Source: Dichetophora obliterata (lineage: Eukaryota > Arthropoda > Insecta > Diptera > Sciomyzidae). Taken from it: 64,000 bases of DNA. Below, in pieces: positions 1 through 13,900 of this stretch (the first letter of the stretch is position 1; every line of letters starts with the position of its first letter). A program made the translations under genes and the position numbers. The notes under the pieces were generated by a model. It was not told where the DNA came from. It saw nothing but the letters and a program-made list of their open reading frames with translations, and searched no databases. Location: contig OY986438.1 in the NCBI GenBank assembly GCA_963920525.1, positions 48,020,288 through 48,084,287 on the forward strand. Reading direction: 5' to 3'.

Positions 1-1003
1 GATTGTAAAATACTTAGTTTTGATCTCGCTCATTCCACCCATTTTCACTTACGTAAATTTTGATATTGAAAATCTTTCTTGAACAAAATTTTTCGCAAAT
101 TAAATGTAAAAAATTTCTGTAGTTTTAATACCAAAAACATTCATATATTTTTAGAATTTCAGAAATTTTTGGTACAACGACTTTTTCATTAAACATCGTT
201 CCCCAAGAATGAGAAAAAACGACATGAAAATCAAAACTTTGACTTTCGATGCAAATATATCCGTTATTTTTAAATATATTTAATTCAAATTTTTTGATTA
301 AAGTTTTAATAAAAGCACTTTACAAAAATAGTTTCAACTGTAGCGTTAGGTCAGTGAATAAATTCTTAAATTTTTTTTTCAAAAACGGTCCAAAATATTG
401 AATTTTTACTCAAAAAATGATTAAAAAAATGTTTTTGTTGTATAAATAAGAACAATTGAAAATTGCTTTTCTAAGTACTTTTCATATAGTAAAGCATGTA
501 TTTGCAATAATATAATAAAAATATATAAAAGTAGCTAAATAAAAACTTCTCCGCAAAGAAACAACTTAAAAAATATTGCTTACAACATTGTTCGCGGCAA
601 GGCTTCAACTGATGGAATCGCCCTTACAATAATATAACACTAAAAATATCATATGGCAAAACGGCACAAAAAAAAAACAACACCCAAAACACCCAAAATA
701 TACCTAGATTATGTCATCTTTATGATATTATATTCTTGAAATTATATAACAAAAAGATAAGAGATAATGCAAAAAAATATAATAACTTTAAATTATATAA
801 TGTTCGTAGGGTAGTTTGTTAGAAAAATTGCCTACATTTTTTAAGTAAAACTTAATGAAATTCTGCTACATTTTGTTGGCAGCTTCATCGTTTATTCAGA
901 TGTTTCGTGCATCAAATCTTTACATATCATTTCTCTTGCTTTTCAATATTATGCTCACATTTGCTCACATTCCCAGCGGTAAAATGAATTCGAATTTTTC
1001 CTA
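1..1003. other. AT-rich intergenic DNA with dispersed repeat fragments
   Basis: No convincing gene. Bases ~140-300 (caacgactttttcattaaac followed by aatgagaaaaaacgac) resemble ~30830-30950 and, inverted, ~54160-54310, so this is a dispersed repeat. Bases ~583-610 (cttacaacattgttcgcgg) resemble an inverted-repeat element in intron 3 (6806-6825). A 73-codon ORF at 855-1076 runs into the next transposon and has no recognisable features. Confidence 0.5.
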
Positions 1004-1807
1004 CACGCTCAGAAATCTTGGATTAAATTCTAATAAAAACTGTATTGTATATATGACCACACCAGAATTGCATTAGAATCTAATATATGTCAAATATTAA
1101 AATTGAATTCTAATCCCATAATACTAAATTCTAATACAGAATTGGAATAGAAACTAAGTTAAGAACAATACTATTCTGGTATATATTTTAATACATTTGT
1201 AATCAAGTGTAATACTTCAGTTATTAAAAAGTAATACGAATAAAAAAATTGTTATTAAATATTAATACAAATTGTATTAAATAGTAATACAAATTGTATC
1301 AAATTGTATTAAATAGTAATACAGATTGTATTAAACAGTAATACAAGATGTATAACATTTAATACATATTGTCCTGAAAAGGTGAAAGGAAAAATCAACA
1401 TTTATGGAATAAATTTATGGAACATTTATGGAATAAAGCTATAAATCTTTTATATGTTTACTTACTTTTAAAATTCCATAATAACAAAATATTTATTCAT
1501 TTAAAGTTTCTTTTATAACATACGGTTTTTCGTTAACAAAAACTATTTCTTTAGGTTTTATTTTGACAATGTCAGATTTCAGAATCAGAATGACAATTTG
1601 ACAGATGCTTGATAGATATTTGTATTATATTTTAAGACAATTTGTATTATAACTTGTATATAATACAATTTTTATTATACTTCAATACAGATAACATTAA
1701 ATCAATTTTTTAATATACTTGAAAATATAAGTTTTAATCAAAAATATATTAAAAAATGCATGATTCCAACGCTTGGCTTAAAATTCATTCCAAGATTTCT
1801 GAGCGTG
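1004..1807. mobile_element. MITE with TA target duplication (mariner-type)
   Basis: Terminal inverted repeats of about 20 bp: CACGCTCAGAAATCTTGGA at 1004 and its near-exact reverse complement ending at 1807. TA flanks both ends (1002-1003 and 1808-1809). The 804-bp body has no transposase. It carries repeated short palindromes of the type taatacaaattgtatta (about 1200-1370 and 1620-1690), so much of it could fold back. The TA duplication suggests mobilisation by a Tc1/mariner-type transposase; that is inference. Confidence 0.75.
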
Positions 1808-2014
1808 TATAATTGCCTTCACACAAATATACCTATTTTGTCGTACATCCTATCGTTATCGGACATGTACGCGGGAATGTACGGGACATGTAAGCAAAGA
1901 ATTTAAGCAAAGCATAAACTCATAGAGCAGTGACGAACGTGTAGTAAACACATCGTATTTTCACGTAAACACTATAGAGTGAATGAGACAATGGCCCATA
2001 ACCATAGTCAAAAT

Positions 2015-2107
2015 AAAAGTCGACTCTAAATTTAGTGCAAGCTTTTTGACAACATATTATATTAAAAAACTGTCAAAAATTCTTATACTAAATTTAGAGT
2101 CGACTTT
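2015..2107. repeat. Hairpin with ~22-bp arms
   Basis: The arm at 2015-2036 (AAAAGTCGACTCTAAATTTAG) is repeated inverted at 2087-2107. Pairing continues with a few mismatches inward (ctttttgaca against tgtcaaaaa), leaving a short AT loop. Outer flanks share ggcccata/atgggcc, so a larger, partly scrambled inverted-repeat element is likely. Confidence 0.6.
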
Positions 2108-4548
2108 ATGGGCCAATTACTTTTGCTGTGACTATCACTGACAATGAAAATCATAAAAGCGAATGATTTGAAAGAATGGCAACGAATAAGTTGCCAGATA
2201 AACAGACAAAGCACAAAAGTATAAAAAAAATTCTGTTTGGAGTGCAAAAGTACTGTAAACGTTCTGATCTTACATCTGGCAAAGATTTCAGTTTCATCTG
2301 TTACAAATTTTAATAGTTAGCGTGTTTCCAAGTGATTTGCAAATTGTTTCGTATTGAATTTAATAAACGTATAAAAACCGAAAAGGTAATAAAAAGATAC
2401 TTAATGATTTACAAATATACCTAAATAAACAAAAAAGAAAAAAATTGTTTGTGGAAAGTTTAAATGAAAGCTAAAAAAAATTATTGGCTTCAAATCCGAA
2501 ATTTAAAGCGTTTGACAAAAAAAGAGGAGGATAATATTTGAGGAAAAAAGAACAAACTAATAACTAATTTAACTACTGATTTAAATGAAGTTGAAGTGGA
2601 ATTGCCTTGTACAACTAAGAAATTCGTTGTTTCTAATCTGTAGACATTGTCAAGTGCAGTTAAGGAATTTAATTTTTTTTCAACACAAGTTGCAGTTTCT
2701 TTTAAAATTGAAACCTTGAAATTGAACTCTCTCTTCTTAACAATGTTTTTATACTTGACGGTTCTGACTCTCAGTTACAATGTTTTAAAATAGGACTGAT
2801 CTGACTCCTACTTACAATGTTTTAATACAGGACCAATCTGACTCTCACTTACAATGTTCCTATTTAGGATCTATCTGTGTGGCTATGACAAGCCTTTGTA
2901 AATGTAAATAGAATTTCGATACAGAACTAGGATGTATCCGACATACATTGTATGGGAGAGAGGACCTAACTTGTCTTGGGTCGTTTTACCACTGGGTTGT
3001 CGCTTACTTATTCTCTCGCTCTCAAAAGCTTTAAATCGTTCGCTCGCTGACTCTCATAAAGCTTTTATGTGGATTTATGATAAATCCACATTAAAATTTT
3101 ACTGTGCCACTTGTTTGAATGGCGGTGGCACATCTTTCTATTATATTATCTGTGTCAAAACTTTGAATTTGGAGTAGTTTTTTTGGCAGTAGGCAATGAT
3201 GGTATATTCAAAAATTCATTGTACTAAGATTTTCTATAGTTTCCAAGATATAAGAATGTTATTGGTGTCAAACACCAAATAAGGATAAAGAAATTTTTTT
3301 CTTTATCCTTAAGAACATTCAAAAATTGTAGGGTACTCATTAGAGATAAACAAAAACTGTCCAGGGAGCGTTTATAGCCCTTTTAATTACCAAAAACTCT
3401 TTCAGAAGTTATTCAAACGTATCTCTAATTTTTAACTCACTTTTCAGGGTTTTTAATTTTCATTATTTTACAAAAGAACCGTCCTTTTGAAGAGAGTCCT
3501 TTTTTGGTAATAAAAAGTAGCCATGTCTTGACTAGGGACGCAAGGAACTTACATGGCAATGTCGAAGAAAATCCATCCAGTAGTTTTCTCGTGTTGCGCG
3601 TTCAGACAGACAGACAATATTTTTAAAAATTACATTTTTGGAATCCAAATCTTTCAAAATGTTCAGTGCAAAAAGAATTTTGAAAAAGTATTCAATGTGC
3701 AGATTTTTTCCATTACAGTTTTATTATAAGAATAGATTAACTCTAAAGTGCTAGATAAAAGATAAAAACTTCGTTCAAAAAATTGTAAAAATTATTGTAG
3801 AGATAATTTGTGGCGTCATTTGCTTTTGTTTGCTTCTTTTCGGTGTTTTCATTTTCGTTGTGTTTTTGGCGTAGAGAGAATTGTCGTTCAATTTGTTTGT
3901 GTTCTCTTCAATTGTGTGCGCCATTTTTTTGTTTTCTCCTGTCTTGTGCATACCTACGTACATTGTCGCTTAGTGTGTAAGGTATATGTCATCAGTGTTT
4001 TAGCGGCCATGTCCAAACAAGTGTAATTGAGAATTGTAAACAGACTTCGGAGGCCCCGCAGCTCTATTTTATATATAAGAAATAATTGGATACGTCATGT
4101 GCCCATTTACCACTGGGATATTACAATTACACCTTAATTTTGCGTTGTTTTTAATTGCCGTTAAAAACAAAGCGCTATAATCTATATCACTTGATAAATT
4201 AAACATTGGTTGAATTGAGACTCCTATCTTGAAAAATTTGTTTGTAATCGCTGGAGAATTTAAGCTTCAAATTGTTTACTTGAAGCATTATGACAGGTGT
4301 CTGGTTTCTGTGCTCTTGTCTTATTTGTCTTATTTGAAATAGATAAGATAAGAGATTGAAGGAGACTTTTCATAAATAAAATACTATACTGGTCTCTTCA
4401 CCTTGGTAGTGAGCTATGAAAAACCCTCACGATATGATTGCATCTTATTGAAATGAAGTTATTTTTATAACCTCTTTCAAAAATAGAGTAAGAAATCTTG
4501 AACTTGTAATACAGGAAATGAAGGTTTGATATTGTTTTATCGTTAGTA
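2108..4548. other. Intergenic DNA, nothing recognised
   Basis: No coding region I can support. There are short internal repeats around 2760-2870 (three tries of a 'ttacaatgttttaa...gactgatctgactc' pattern) and a small stem at 3283-3310 (aaggataaagaaa / tttctttatcctt). ORFs of 60-80 codons at 2932-3177 and 3775-4026 show no domain or splice evidence. Confidence 0.4.
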
Positions 4549-4554
4549 TTTTAT
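4549..4554 (-). terminator. Candidate polyadenylation signal of the transporter gene
   Basis: AATAAA on the minus strand about 270 bases beyond the transporter stop codon (4822-4824). It is the nearest canonical signal I see downstream. Sequence only; cleavage position is unknown. Confidence 0.3.
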
Positions 4555-4769
4555 TAAGATATAAGCAAAAGTTTCGTACTAGAATTCCCTTAAAAGGTGA
4601 AGAAAACAGTTTTACTCTGCAATTGCTAGACTGACGGCTTGCTGCTGATATCAACGTGTTCTATTGCAATCCACTTCAATGGCCAACTTTGCCTTCACTT
4701 GATAAATTAGCTTTAAGACTTAGAGCGATTAGAATTTAACTAAAAATTTCATCTACTTATTAACTATAC

Positions 4770-4794
4770 ATATATATATATATATATATATATA
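4770..4794. repeat. (TA)n microsatellite
   Basis: About 12 TA units in the presumed 3' untranslated region of the transporter gene. Confidence 0.9.
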
Positions 4795-4821
4795 AGTAAG
4801 AACAAAAAACGGCTTCCCAGC

Positions 4822-4998
4822 TCATGCCGAGGTAGTATCTGAATTATTCTTTTTCTTTTTTTCGCCGATATCGTCTGCTTCCTGCATGGTTGTGGGTAAT
4901 ATTAAATTAGTAGTTTCCGGAAAGAAAAGTGCCAAAAGAGCGCTTATTATGGCAGCAGTTGAGAAAAGTATAGCTGGTGCATTTTTGTAATACTTTGC
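4822..4998 (-). CDS. Transporter exon 6 (last segment and C-tail, stop)
   Basis: Acceptor tcccccag|GCA. Encodes 58 residues ending in a charged tail ([13 protein letters not shown]...) and TGA at 4824-4822. The PETTNL motif follows the last hydrophobic segment as in other SLC22 proteins. Confidence 0.9.
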   Translation of the reverse strand, partial: AKYYKNAPAILFSTAAIISALLALFFPETTNLILPTTMQEADDIGEKKKKNNSDTTSA

Positions 4999-7900
4999 CT
5001 GGGGGAGGAAAAAAATGCATTTAAATAAAAAAAATTCTCTTTTCTTACTCAATTACTAACCAATAGCGGTGTTTGTGGCGCAATCATCGCACCAAATCGT
5101 CCAACCATTGAGCAAAACGAAAGCAGACTATTTCGCAGATTTGTTGGAAATATTTCAGAGGTATAGAAGTATAAAACTTGAAAACTAGCCGTAATAGCAA
5201 GTTTACCAACAAGAAAAAGTGTCAATTCCAAGTAGCTTTGATCTGAAAATAATGAAAAAGAAACAAATCAATCGCATAATTAATAAAAAAATTTCTTATC
5301 TAAGCAAACCTGGGTTTATAAAAACTGTGCTCAAACAGCAAAGTCCACTGATCAGCATTAAAATAAACAACGAGAATCTTCTCCCAATGCGATCCATTAT
5401 AAGAAAAGGCAAAATAAATCCAGGTATCTCCACGAGAGCAATAAACATGAAGTTGTTGTATTTGTCGCCATCCAAGAGCACCGCATTTAAACTTAGACCA
5501 TAGTAAACCAAAACGTTGACAACCCAACAAAACGAACAGTTCGCAATGCGCCAAAATAGTTTGGTGAAAGCCTCTTTTATGGGAAATTTTGTCTCATTGG
5601 CAGTTTGAAGCTTAAAGCGATTAGAAAGTATCAGTCTATCGAGCGAGTCATCTGACAATTTGCGTTTATTAACAGCTGCGGCACGCCTTAAAATCTTTTT
5701 AGCTTCCTGCTCCTTCTGTTGACTAAGCAACCAGCGAATGCTTTCCGGCAATATCCACAAAAAGGACAGATGCAGTAGAGCAGGAATGTACAGTATACGC
5801 AAAAGTACCCGCCAGTTTTGATAATATTTAGATATTAGAGCAAGCAGTATTTCGCCAATGGAATAAAATATTGTTACGGCACAACAGGCTATCACACGCT
5901 TTTTAGGACCCACTAATTCTATGCCCAAAATGAAACAGGTAGCATACAATGTTCCACAAGTTAAATTATCGAGAAACTCCAAGGCAACAAAAAATACGTA
6001 GTTGGGCGAAAATGAACGAATAATGCCACAAATACCACCCAAAAAACCACACACAGCCAGTGACGTACTGCGGCCATATCTGAAAAGATTTAAAAAATAT
6101 TCGTTATTTAATTAATTGTGATCTATTTAAATTTACATGAATTTGATTGCGAGCTTTAGATCAAGTAAGTTCCAATGAATATCGAAATAAATAAGAAGCA
6201 ACTAGAACAGATGGCAACCTTGGTAGAGTTGATGGCCTTGATCTATAAATAGCTTACTGCTTTACAGTCATTTGATAGCCACAAATGGCCGATGAGAACA
6301 TAATAATTCTTACGAATTTGTTCGAACAAGTGTAGAATCATATAAGACTTAAACAGTGGGTTGATCACAGCTTCATCACTCAAGACTAAATAAGAGGAAA
6401 TGTAGCGATTTCCAAAACAGGATGTATAGTCAGCTGTGTGATTGACTCTAAACAGAGTTGTTGTTGTTGTTGCCTTCTTCAAACACTTACTTGATCTAAG
6501 GCTCGCATTTAAATTCATGTAATATTCCTAATTTTCGTCATATTTTCAGCCTTACAGTCCTATTTTGGCAAATAAGCAACTGAAGCATACTCGCAAATAA
6601 CGTTGTAAACGACATTTTTTTAGTGTTTTTTGCGAATACCTGTTAGAATCAATCTGTTATATTATATACAAACAAAACTGAGTAAGCAGTTGAGCATTTT
6701 AGGGTATCTTTATCGCATACCCAAAAAAAAAAAAAAAATTAATCAAAATGAATAAAAGTGCTTGTGAAATGAATAAATGTGAACAATTACAATTTTGTCG
6801 CTTACAACGTTATTCGCGAGAACGCTTCAATTGTTAACAAGTATTCTCTATATTTCTGTATGTTTGTTGTTTTCAAAACAAAATTTTAAGCTCCATTTTT
6901 TAATAAAATTGTCAATACCTGAAAAGCAGTAGACAATTTTTGTTAAAATTTATTATATTTGAGCTTCAAATTTTGTTTTGAAATCAAAAAACTACAACAA
7001 ACACATATAAATATTAAAAAGACTGGTTAACAATTGTTAATTTGCCAGAATAGGGCTGTTAGTCATAACAGACATACATACCTATCTGAAATTAAGCCGC
7101 CCAGCGGTATGCCAAAAAATTGTCCAACATTATTAATAGTTCCGACCAAAGTCAGTTTCCACTCATCACCACAATATATGCCAAACTGCAATTGTAAGGG
7201 GAAAATATGATAATCTTAATCAGAGCTGGGCGATAAGAATTACATGTGTAATTATTTAATTACGGTAAGAATTACGACTATTTTAATCCCAATTTCAAAA
7301 TCTTTTGAATTAGGATTGCTGCAAATCTTTCATCGCACGATCTTAGATTACGATTGCAACAATCGTAATTTTGAAAAAGTTGAAATTACGATTACTGCAA
7401 TCGTAACCTAAGTTCATTCGATGAAGGATTATGTTAATTGTAATCTCGTCTTTTCTTTAATAAGGATTACAGTTATCGATTACGTAAACAGAACGAATTT
7501 TACTAACTATAAGTGAAAACCACTGTTATTTACAATAAAGTGTATTGCAATGAACTGAAGTTTACCATCAATAGCAACATATCTGCCATCATTAAATATC
7601 TTCAATATTAACAAAACGCATATTTTTACAATGTACCAAAGATTAGAAAAAAAATGAGAGTGCCTGGTTTACTGTAATTCTTATAAAAGAAAACACGAGA
7701 TTACAATTAACGTAATCCTTCATCGAATGAATTTAGATTACGATTTGCAGTAATCGCAAATTAAACTTTTTCGGAGTTACGATTGCTGTAATCGTAATCT
7801 CAGATCGTTCGATGAGCGATTACTTTAATTGTAGTTGCATTTTTTTTCTAAGATTACTGCAATCGTAATCGTGTGGTAATCGTAATCCTTGTCGTTTAGC

Positions 7901-10900
7901 CCAGTAGTGGAATTCTCAACGCGTTAACGATGATTTCGATATCGTTAGTTAGCGAAAACTGTAATTTTCTATGAACATGGCACGCACAATGACCAATAAC
8001 GACAACGATAATTATTGTTAAATTTTTGGGAATTCCACTACTGGTCTCAGTACAACAAAACGCGTTCGGTTTGGCCTCACCTCATTGGCTATTGTTACTT
8101 CTTTATCACGAAAAATAAAGTTATCAGTTCTGCATTTTTCGATTTTATTTGGATCAAAATTTTGCGCCAAACAGATGTCTTCGCTCTCTTCTTTAATTGA
8201 GTTGTTATACAGATTGCTTCCATAGCGATTACACTTGTCCAGATCCTTGCCATCTTTGGGTATTGTAAACTGTGTCCAATATTCGTCGTATTGACTTGTT
8301 GCGTTATCACATTCTGTAATGTTACATCTAATGATATGATGATGTTAAGTATTTATAACAAGGACTTTAATATTCAAAAAGCTATAACACAGAGTGTAAA
8401 ATCTGCATTCATAGCAAAATTGATTCATAAATAATATTTTTAATTCACATTGAAATTAAAAAAATTGAATAAATATTCAGTTTAGATATTCATTTTCATT
8501 ATTCAAAATAATGAATAAATTTTTTTTATTCATATGAATGCTATTCAAAAGAAATGTAATTCACAAAGAATTTCAGAATTTTCAATTATTCTTTTATTAT
8601 TTAAATTTTATTCAAAATTAATTTTTTATTCATTGTACATTTGATATTCATTATATATATTTTATTCAATATTCATTTGTTATTCATAATTCATTTTATT
8701 TTAATTATTTCTATTTTTCAAAAAAATAAACAAATAAATAAGGAATAAAAAATTAATAATTATAACAATTAATAACAAATTAAAAGTAGTTAAAAAAACA
8801 TACCGGTTGTGTACATGATGCGCAATAAGTACTCTTACCAAAGAATTTATCAATTTAACAAGAAATTAATTTTTGAAAATTCAACTTTCGTCCAGTATTC
8901 TTTACCAAATACCTCAAAGTGCGCCCATGTGCATATATGGTTTCAGTGTAGAATACATTGGAAATATTGTAAAGATTTTTTACTTAAATTGTGTTGTTGC
9001 GGCAATAAGGGGTTTGGTGTATCCTATTTTTGCACCATCATTTGTTGTTTTTTTAATAAAATAACACTGCCATCTGTCGAAATCGTTTGCGCTTTTCCGT
9101 ATTTTTGTTTTTCGAATTTATTGGGCGTGGCAAATATTACACTGCTATCTTTTATTTTCTCATCTTATTTCATCTCACTTCGTCTCATTTTATCTCATCT
9201 CATTTCATCTCATTTCATTTCATTTCATTTCATTTCATCTCATTTCATCTCATTTCATCACATTTCATCTCATCTCATCTCATCTCATCTCATCTCATCT
9301 CATCTCATCTCATCTCATCTCATCTCATCTCATCTCATCTCATCTCATCTCATCTCATCTCATCTCATCTCATCTCATCTCATCTCATCTCATCTCATCT
9401 CATCTCATCTCATCTCATCTCATCTCATCTCATCTCATCTCATCTCATCTCATCTCATCTCATCTCATCTCATCTCATCTCATCTCATCTCATCTCATCT
9501 CATCTCATCTCATCTCATCTCATCTCATCTCATCTCATCTCATCTCATCTCATCTCATCTCATCTCATCTCATCTCATCTCATCTCATCTCATCTCATCT
9601 CATCTCATCTCATCTCATCTCATCTCATCTCATCTCATCTCATCTCATCTCATCTCATCTCATCTCATCTCATCTCATCTCATCTCATCTCATCTCATCT
9701 CATCTCATCTCATCTCATCTCATCTCATCTCATCTCATCTCATCTCATCTCATCTCATCTCATCTCATCTCATCTCATCTCATCTCATCTCATCTCATCT
9801 CATCTCATCTCATCTCATCTCATCTCATCTCATCTCATCTCATCTCATCTCATCTCATCTCATCTCATCTCATCTCATCTCATCTCATCTCATCTCATCT
9901 CATCTCATCTCATCTCATCTCATCTCATCTCATCTCATCTCATCTCATCTCATCTCATCTCATAGATGAGCAATAGATATAGGAATAGGTTTACAAATCA
10001 ATATGTACTTTGATTGTAAAAATAATGTTAATTTAATTTAGTCGTTGCTTACTCACAGCAAGCATAATGAAGTTTTGATCTAGTCAAACCACATTTATGA
10101 TTTGAATACTTTGAAAAATCCAAAAATTAAGGAAGAGTATTCGAAATTACTTAGAGTGTAGTTTTATTATTTCTTATTGCTTCTATGGAATTTTGTAATA
10201 ATAAAATTTGTAGTTTTCCGTTGTCCAAAGATACGAATTATGTAGGTGGTGTTTATTTATTTATTTAACGAAAAAACTCTCATGTTATATCTTCATGATT
10301 ATTTGATATTTCTCTTCATTAAGGAAGAATCGCGTTAAAATTATTGATCGACATGTGAAATGTTTTTGTTTAAGCATTTTCGTTGGAATTTATCCGCCCC
10401 TTATTTGAAAGCTTACTCGGATGTAGTGTTATTTTATTTTTTTTTGTATAACTTCGGGAGTTTTTAGCCGATCGTAAAAAAATTACTTCGTTGAATAGAA
10501 CAATTTGTCTCCAAAATATTTTAAATTTTTTTCTCAATTCCTCATTTCCCCCAAAACTTTAAATGTTATGTTAGAGAAAATAAAATTTTATAAAAAATCA
10601 TTAAACTTTTGTGAAGAAAGTTTTTAATTGCATTCATAGAGAAAAAGTTACAGCGAATTAACGTTTTGGTGAAGTTTTGAATTTTTGGTCTTCAGCCTTT
10701 GGTTCATCTTCGTTTGGTTTCGAAATGACTTCGTTAGTCTTCGGCTTTGTTCGTTAGTCATAGACTCATCTTTGTTTGGATTCTTTCTTCATAACGACTG
10801 TACCGATTGTAAACAAATTTTGTATGAAGAAATAATTAACCCATTGCTGCCTGCACATAGTTCCTGCCAACCGATTTTGTCCAAATTCACATATGTTAGC

Positions 10901-13900
10901 AAAGGATACCTAGAATAGAAACAAAATAAAATTTAGGTCTCTACCTGCCCGAACACCTGAGATAATAATGGGGAAAAAATGTTACCCCCTTCAGGTAAAT
11001 CATTCATAATACACAGGTGAAATCTCCGTTTGATACCAAAATCTCACGAATTTGAAGTCGAATTTCAAACAAAAAGCTAAGAGCATTTGGTCTAGAACGT
11101 AAAAAAAAAGCCTGTTTGAAAATCCGAGATAACGATGGAACGAAATTTCACAAATTTCAGGTGAATTATTCATAATACACAAATGAATCCTACAATCGAT
11201 ACCAAAATTTCACGAATTAAAGTAACATTCATTATTTCTCACTTAAAAAACAAAAGCTTTTAGCATTTAGTCTAGAGCGCCAAGAGAAAAAATACCTATG
11301 ATGGGGTAAAATTTCACCCCATCCGGCTGGAATGGTTTTAGAACTTTCTTCATAAAAGATTAAAGATTTTTTATAAACTTTTATTTTCTCAAAAAAAAAA
11401 ATTCAAGATTTTTGGTGCTGAGGAAATAAGACGAGCAATAGAAATATCCAGTCAAAGATGGAATCGGAGGTAAAAATATTCTGAGGACTAATTGTTTTCC
11501 TAATTGAGATCTATTTAACAACGTACTTTTTTACGATCGGTTAAAAACTGGCGAAGTTATACAAAAAATACCATTATGAGCGTTTTTTGAGTCCAACAAA
11601 AAAAGAAGAAATTTGTATGGTATTAAAATCCTCTCAACATAAGCTTTAAAATGAGGGGAGGACATTTAAAATTTTTTTATTTTCCATAGGGGTGACCCAA
11701 CTTAATGTACATACCCACCTTTAAATGCGAACAAGTTTATGCTAATTTAGGTGTGAGAAAAATCCACTTTACCTTTAAACCGCTCAAACGGGAATACCTT
11801 TTTTATATTTCTTTATTAGGCAAGGAAAAGTGGTTATATATCTAGGTTTGTTTCTCTACTTTTACAAAATGATTCGGTGTTACAAAAAAAAAAAATAATT
11901 ACAACCATTGTGTAGGGCTTTTCCCTTCTACGTTTTTGATACTAGCAATTTTTTAAGAAGTTTTTCTTATATAATTCTTATGTGAATGGCATACTAATTG
12001 TTAAAAATATATAAGTGCATTTTTTGCAGTTGAAGGAGATATTTAAACGTTTCGTTGGCAGTTAATTAATTTCTCAAATACGAAGTATTTGCTGGGAATA
12101 ACAGATTTATATTGCAATAAATAATTAAATAGTTCTAAATAAAAAGATAAATTCTGATAAACTGGCATAAAACATTCACGCATCGTTGGTGTTTTACAAA
12201 ATGGAATCATTAACTTTAAAAATCAAAGCATAATTAACATGAATTAAAAAAGCAATAATAAAAACTATTAAAGCATACTGTTTGATTTAAACTAAACATA
12301 AACATAAATTACAACTGGGCTTAAGGCCGTGCCATTATTGTTAAATTAAATAAAACAATATTAATTGTTCTAAATAACTCAAATAATAATACCTGAAGCT
12401 GTTTTGAAGATATAATTTACACACATACGCATTTAAAACACATTTTGCTTGCCACATATTGTTTCTTTTATTATCAGCTTACAAGAATTATTTCATTGAT
12501 AATATCAAATAAATAAAACTATAGTAAATATGACAAAAAGCAGAATGTTTTGTTTTATATTATCAACTAAACGAGGTTAATCATTTTCACAATTCGTGAG
12601 AAAGTATGTGCAATAAAGAACTCGTTCAGTTTGTGAAGATCTCGTAGTTTAGAACGTAGAAAGTAGTTTGGAAAACATCCAAAACGAAACATATTGTAAT
12701 AACTAGGAAAAATTTTTAACATATTTATATAAATGTTTTTAAAATTTTTAGGAAAAATATATATTTGGACATATTTCGTAAATATTTTAACCGATTTACT
12801 ATTACGAAAGTAGTCAATTTTAAAAAATATTACTTTTAAAAACAATTTAAGCATAGAATTAATAGAAACGACTTTAAAACATGCCCCACTAATCAATTAA
12901 AAAACTTGTTTTGCCAAATTATATAAATTTAGAGCTTCTTCAATGCCTTTTGAAGAATAAAATTGCGAAAATTATTTCCAGGCTATTTTTATGACCTCCC
13001 GCGTACTGAGTTAAGGGCATATTAATTTGTAACACCCAAAATGGAGTCGTGGTAGTTATAGAAACAAGAATAGATAGTTTTTGTCTAGCATCAACCCCCA
13101 GTGGATTTAGCCGTGTTCGTCTGACTACACGATTACAGCGGCAAATTTCAAAGCTATCGTAATAAAACTTTGTATATATGCTTATATTAAAAAAACTAAG
13201 ATAAAGTTCGAAAATGATCAAAATATGTTGAAAACGACGTCTACCTCCCATGCAAAGTGATTTTATGCAAAACGGTAAATTTCTTAAAATTCCACACAAA
13301 CTAATATAAAGACTTTTGCACATATGCTTTGGTTTTAAATATTTATTTACTTGTTTATTTATTTGTTTCAATCTACACATTTCTTACAATCCTACAGACT
13401 ATTATAGATATACTTATCTTAAGACTTATTAAAAATAGTGAACAGTATCAGTCTAAATTGGTGCTCAGACACATTCAATTTTAATATATTAGATTGTTCC
13501 ACAACTGCATGCATCTAGCTATTGGTTCATTATTAGCATATTTCGTCCTGTGGAGATTGTCTTCATATATACGAATACGCCTCAAGTCCCTTGGTGCATC
13601 ATAAATTTGGAAGAGATTTGGAGAGTTCAATGCAATTAATTTTACGGGAGAATCTGTTATAAACAAATGAAAGAGAACAAACTGATCTTCTATCTTTTAA
13701 GGATTGCAAGTCAAGTAATTTACGACGAGCCTTATATGTTGGAAGACCATCAGGCCAGTAAAGCTTTTTAAGTGCATATTTGCTCATTAGTTTTTGAACT
13801 CTCTTAATCCGGTTTGATTAAATAATATAGTACGGGTTCCAAAAAATAGAACAATATTCGATTATACTTCGAACCAAAGAAACATAATGATTTTATAGTT

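Noticed and set aside
9266..9963. CRISPR array
   Set aside because: A pure tandem pentamer without spacers in a eukaryotic genome.
8809..9969. 386-codon plus-strand ORF of Ser-His-Leu-Ile repeats
   Set aside because: It is only the translation of the CATCT array; no stop can arise in the pure repeat. No independent coding evidence.
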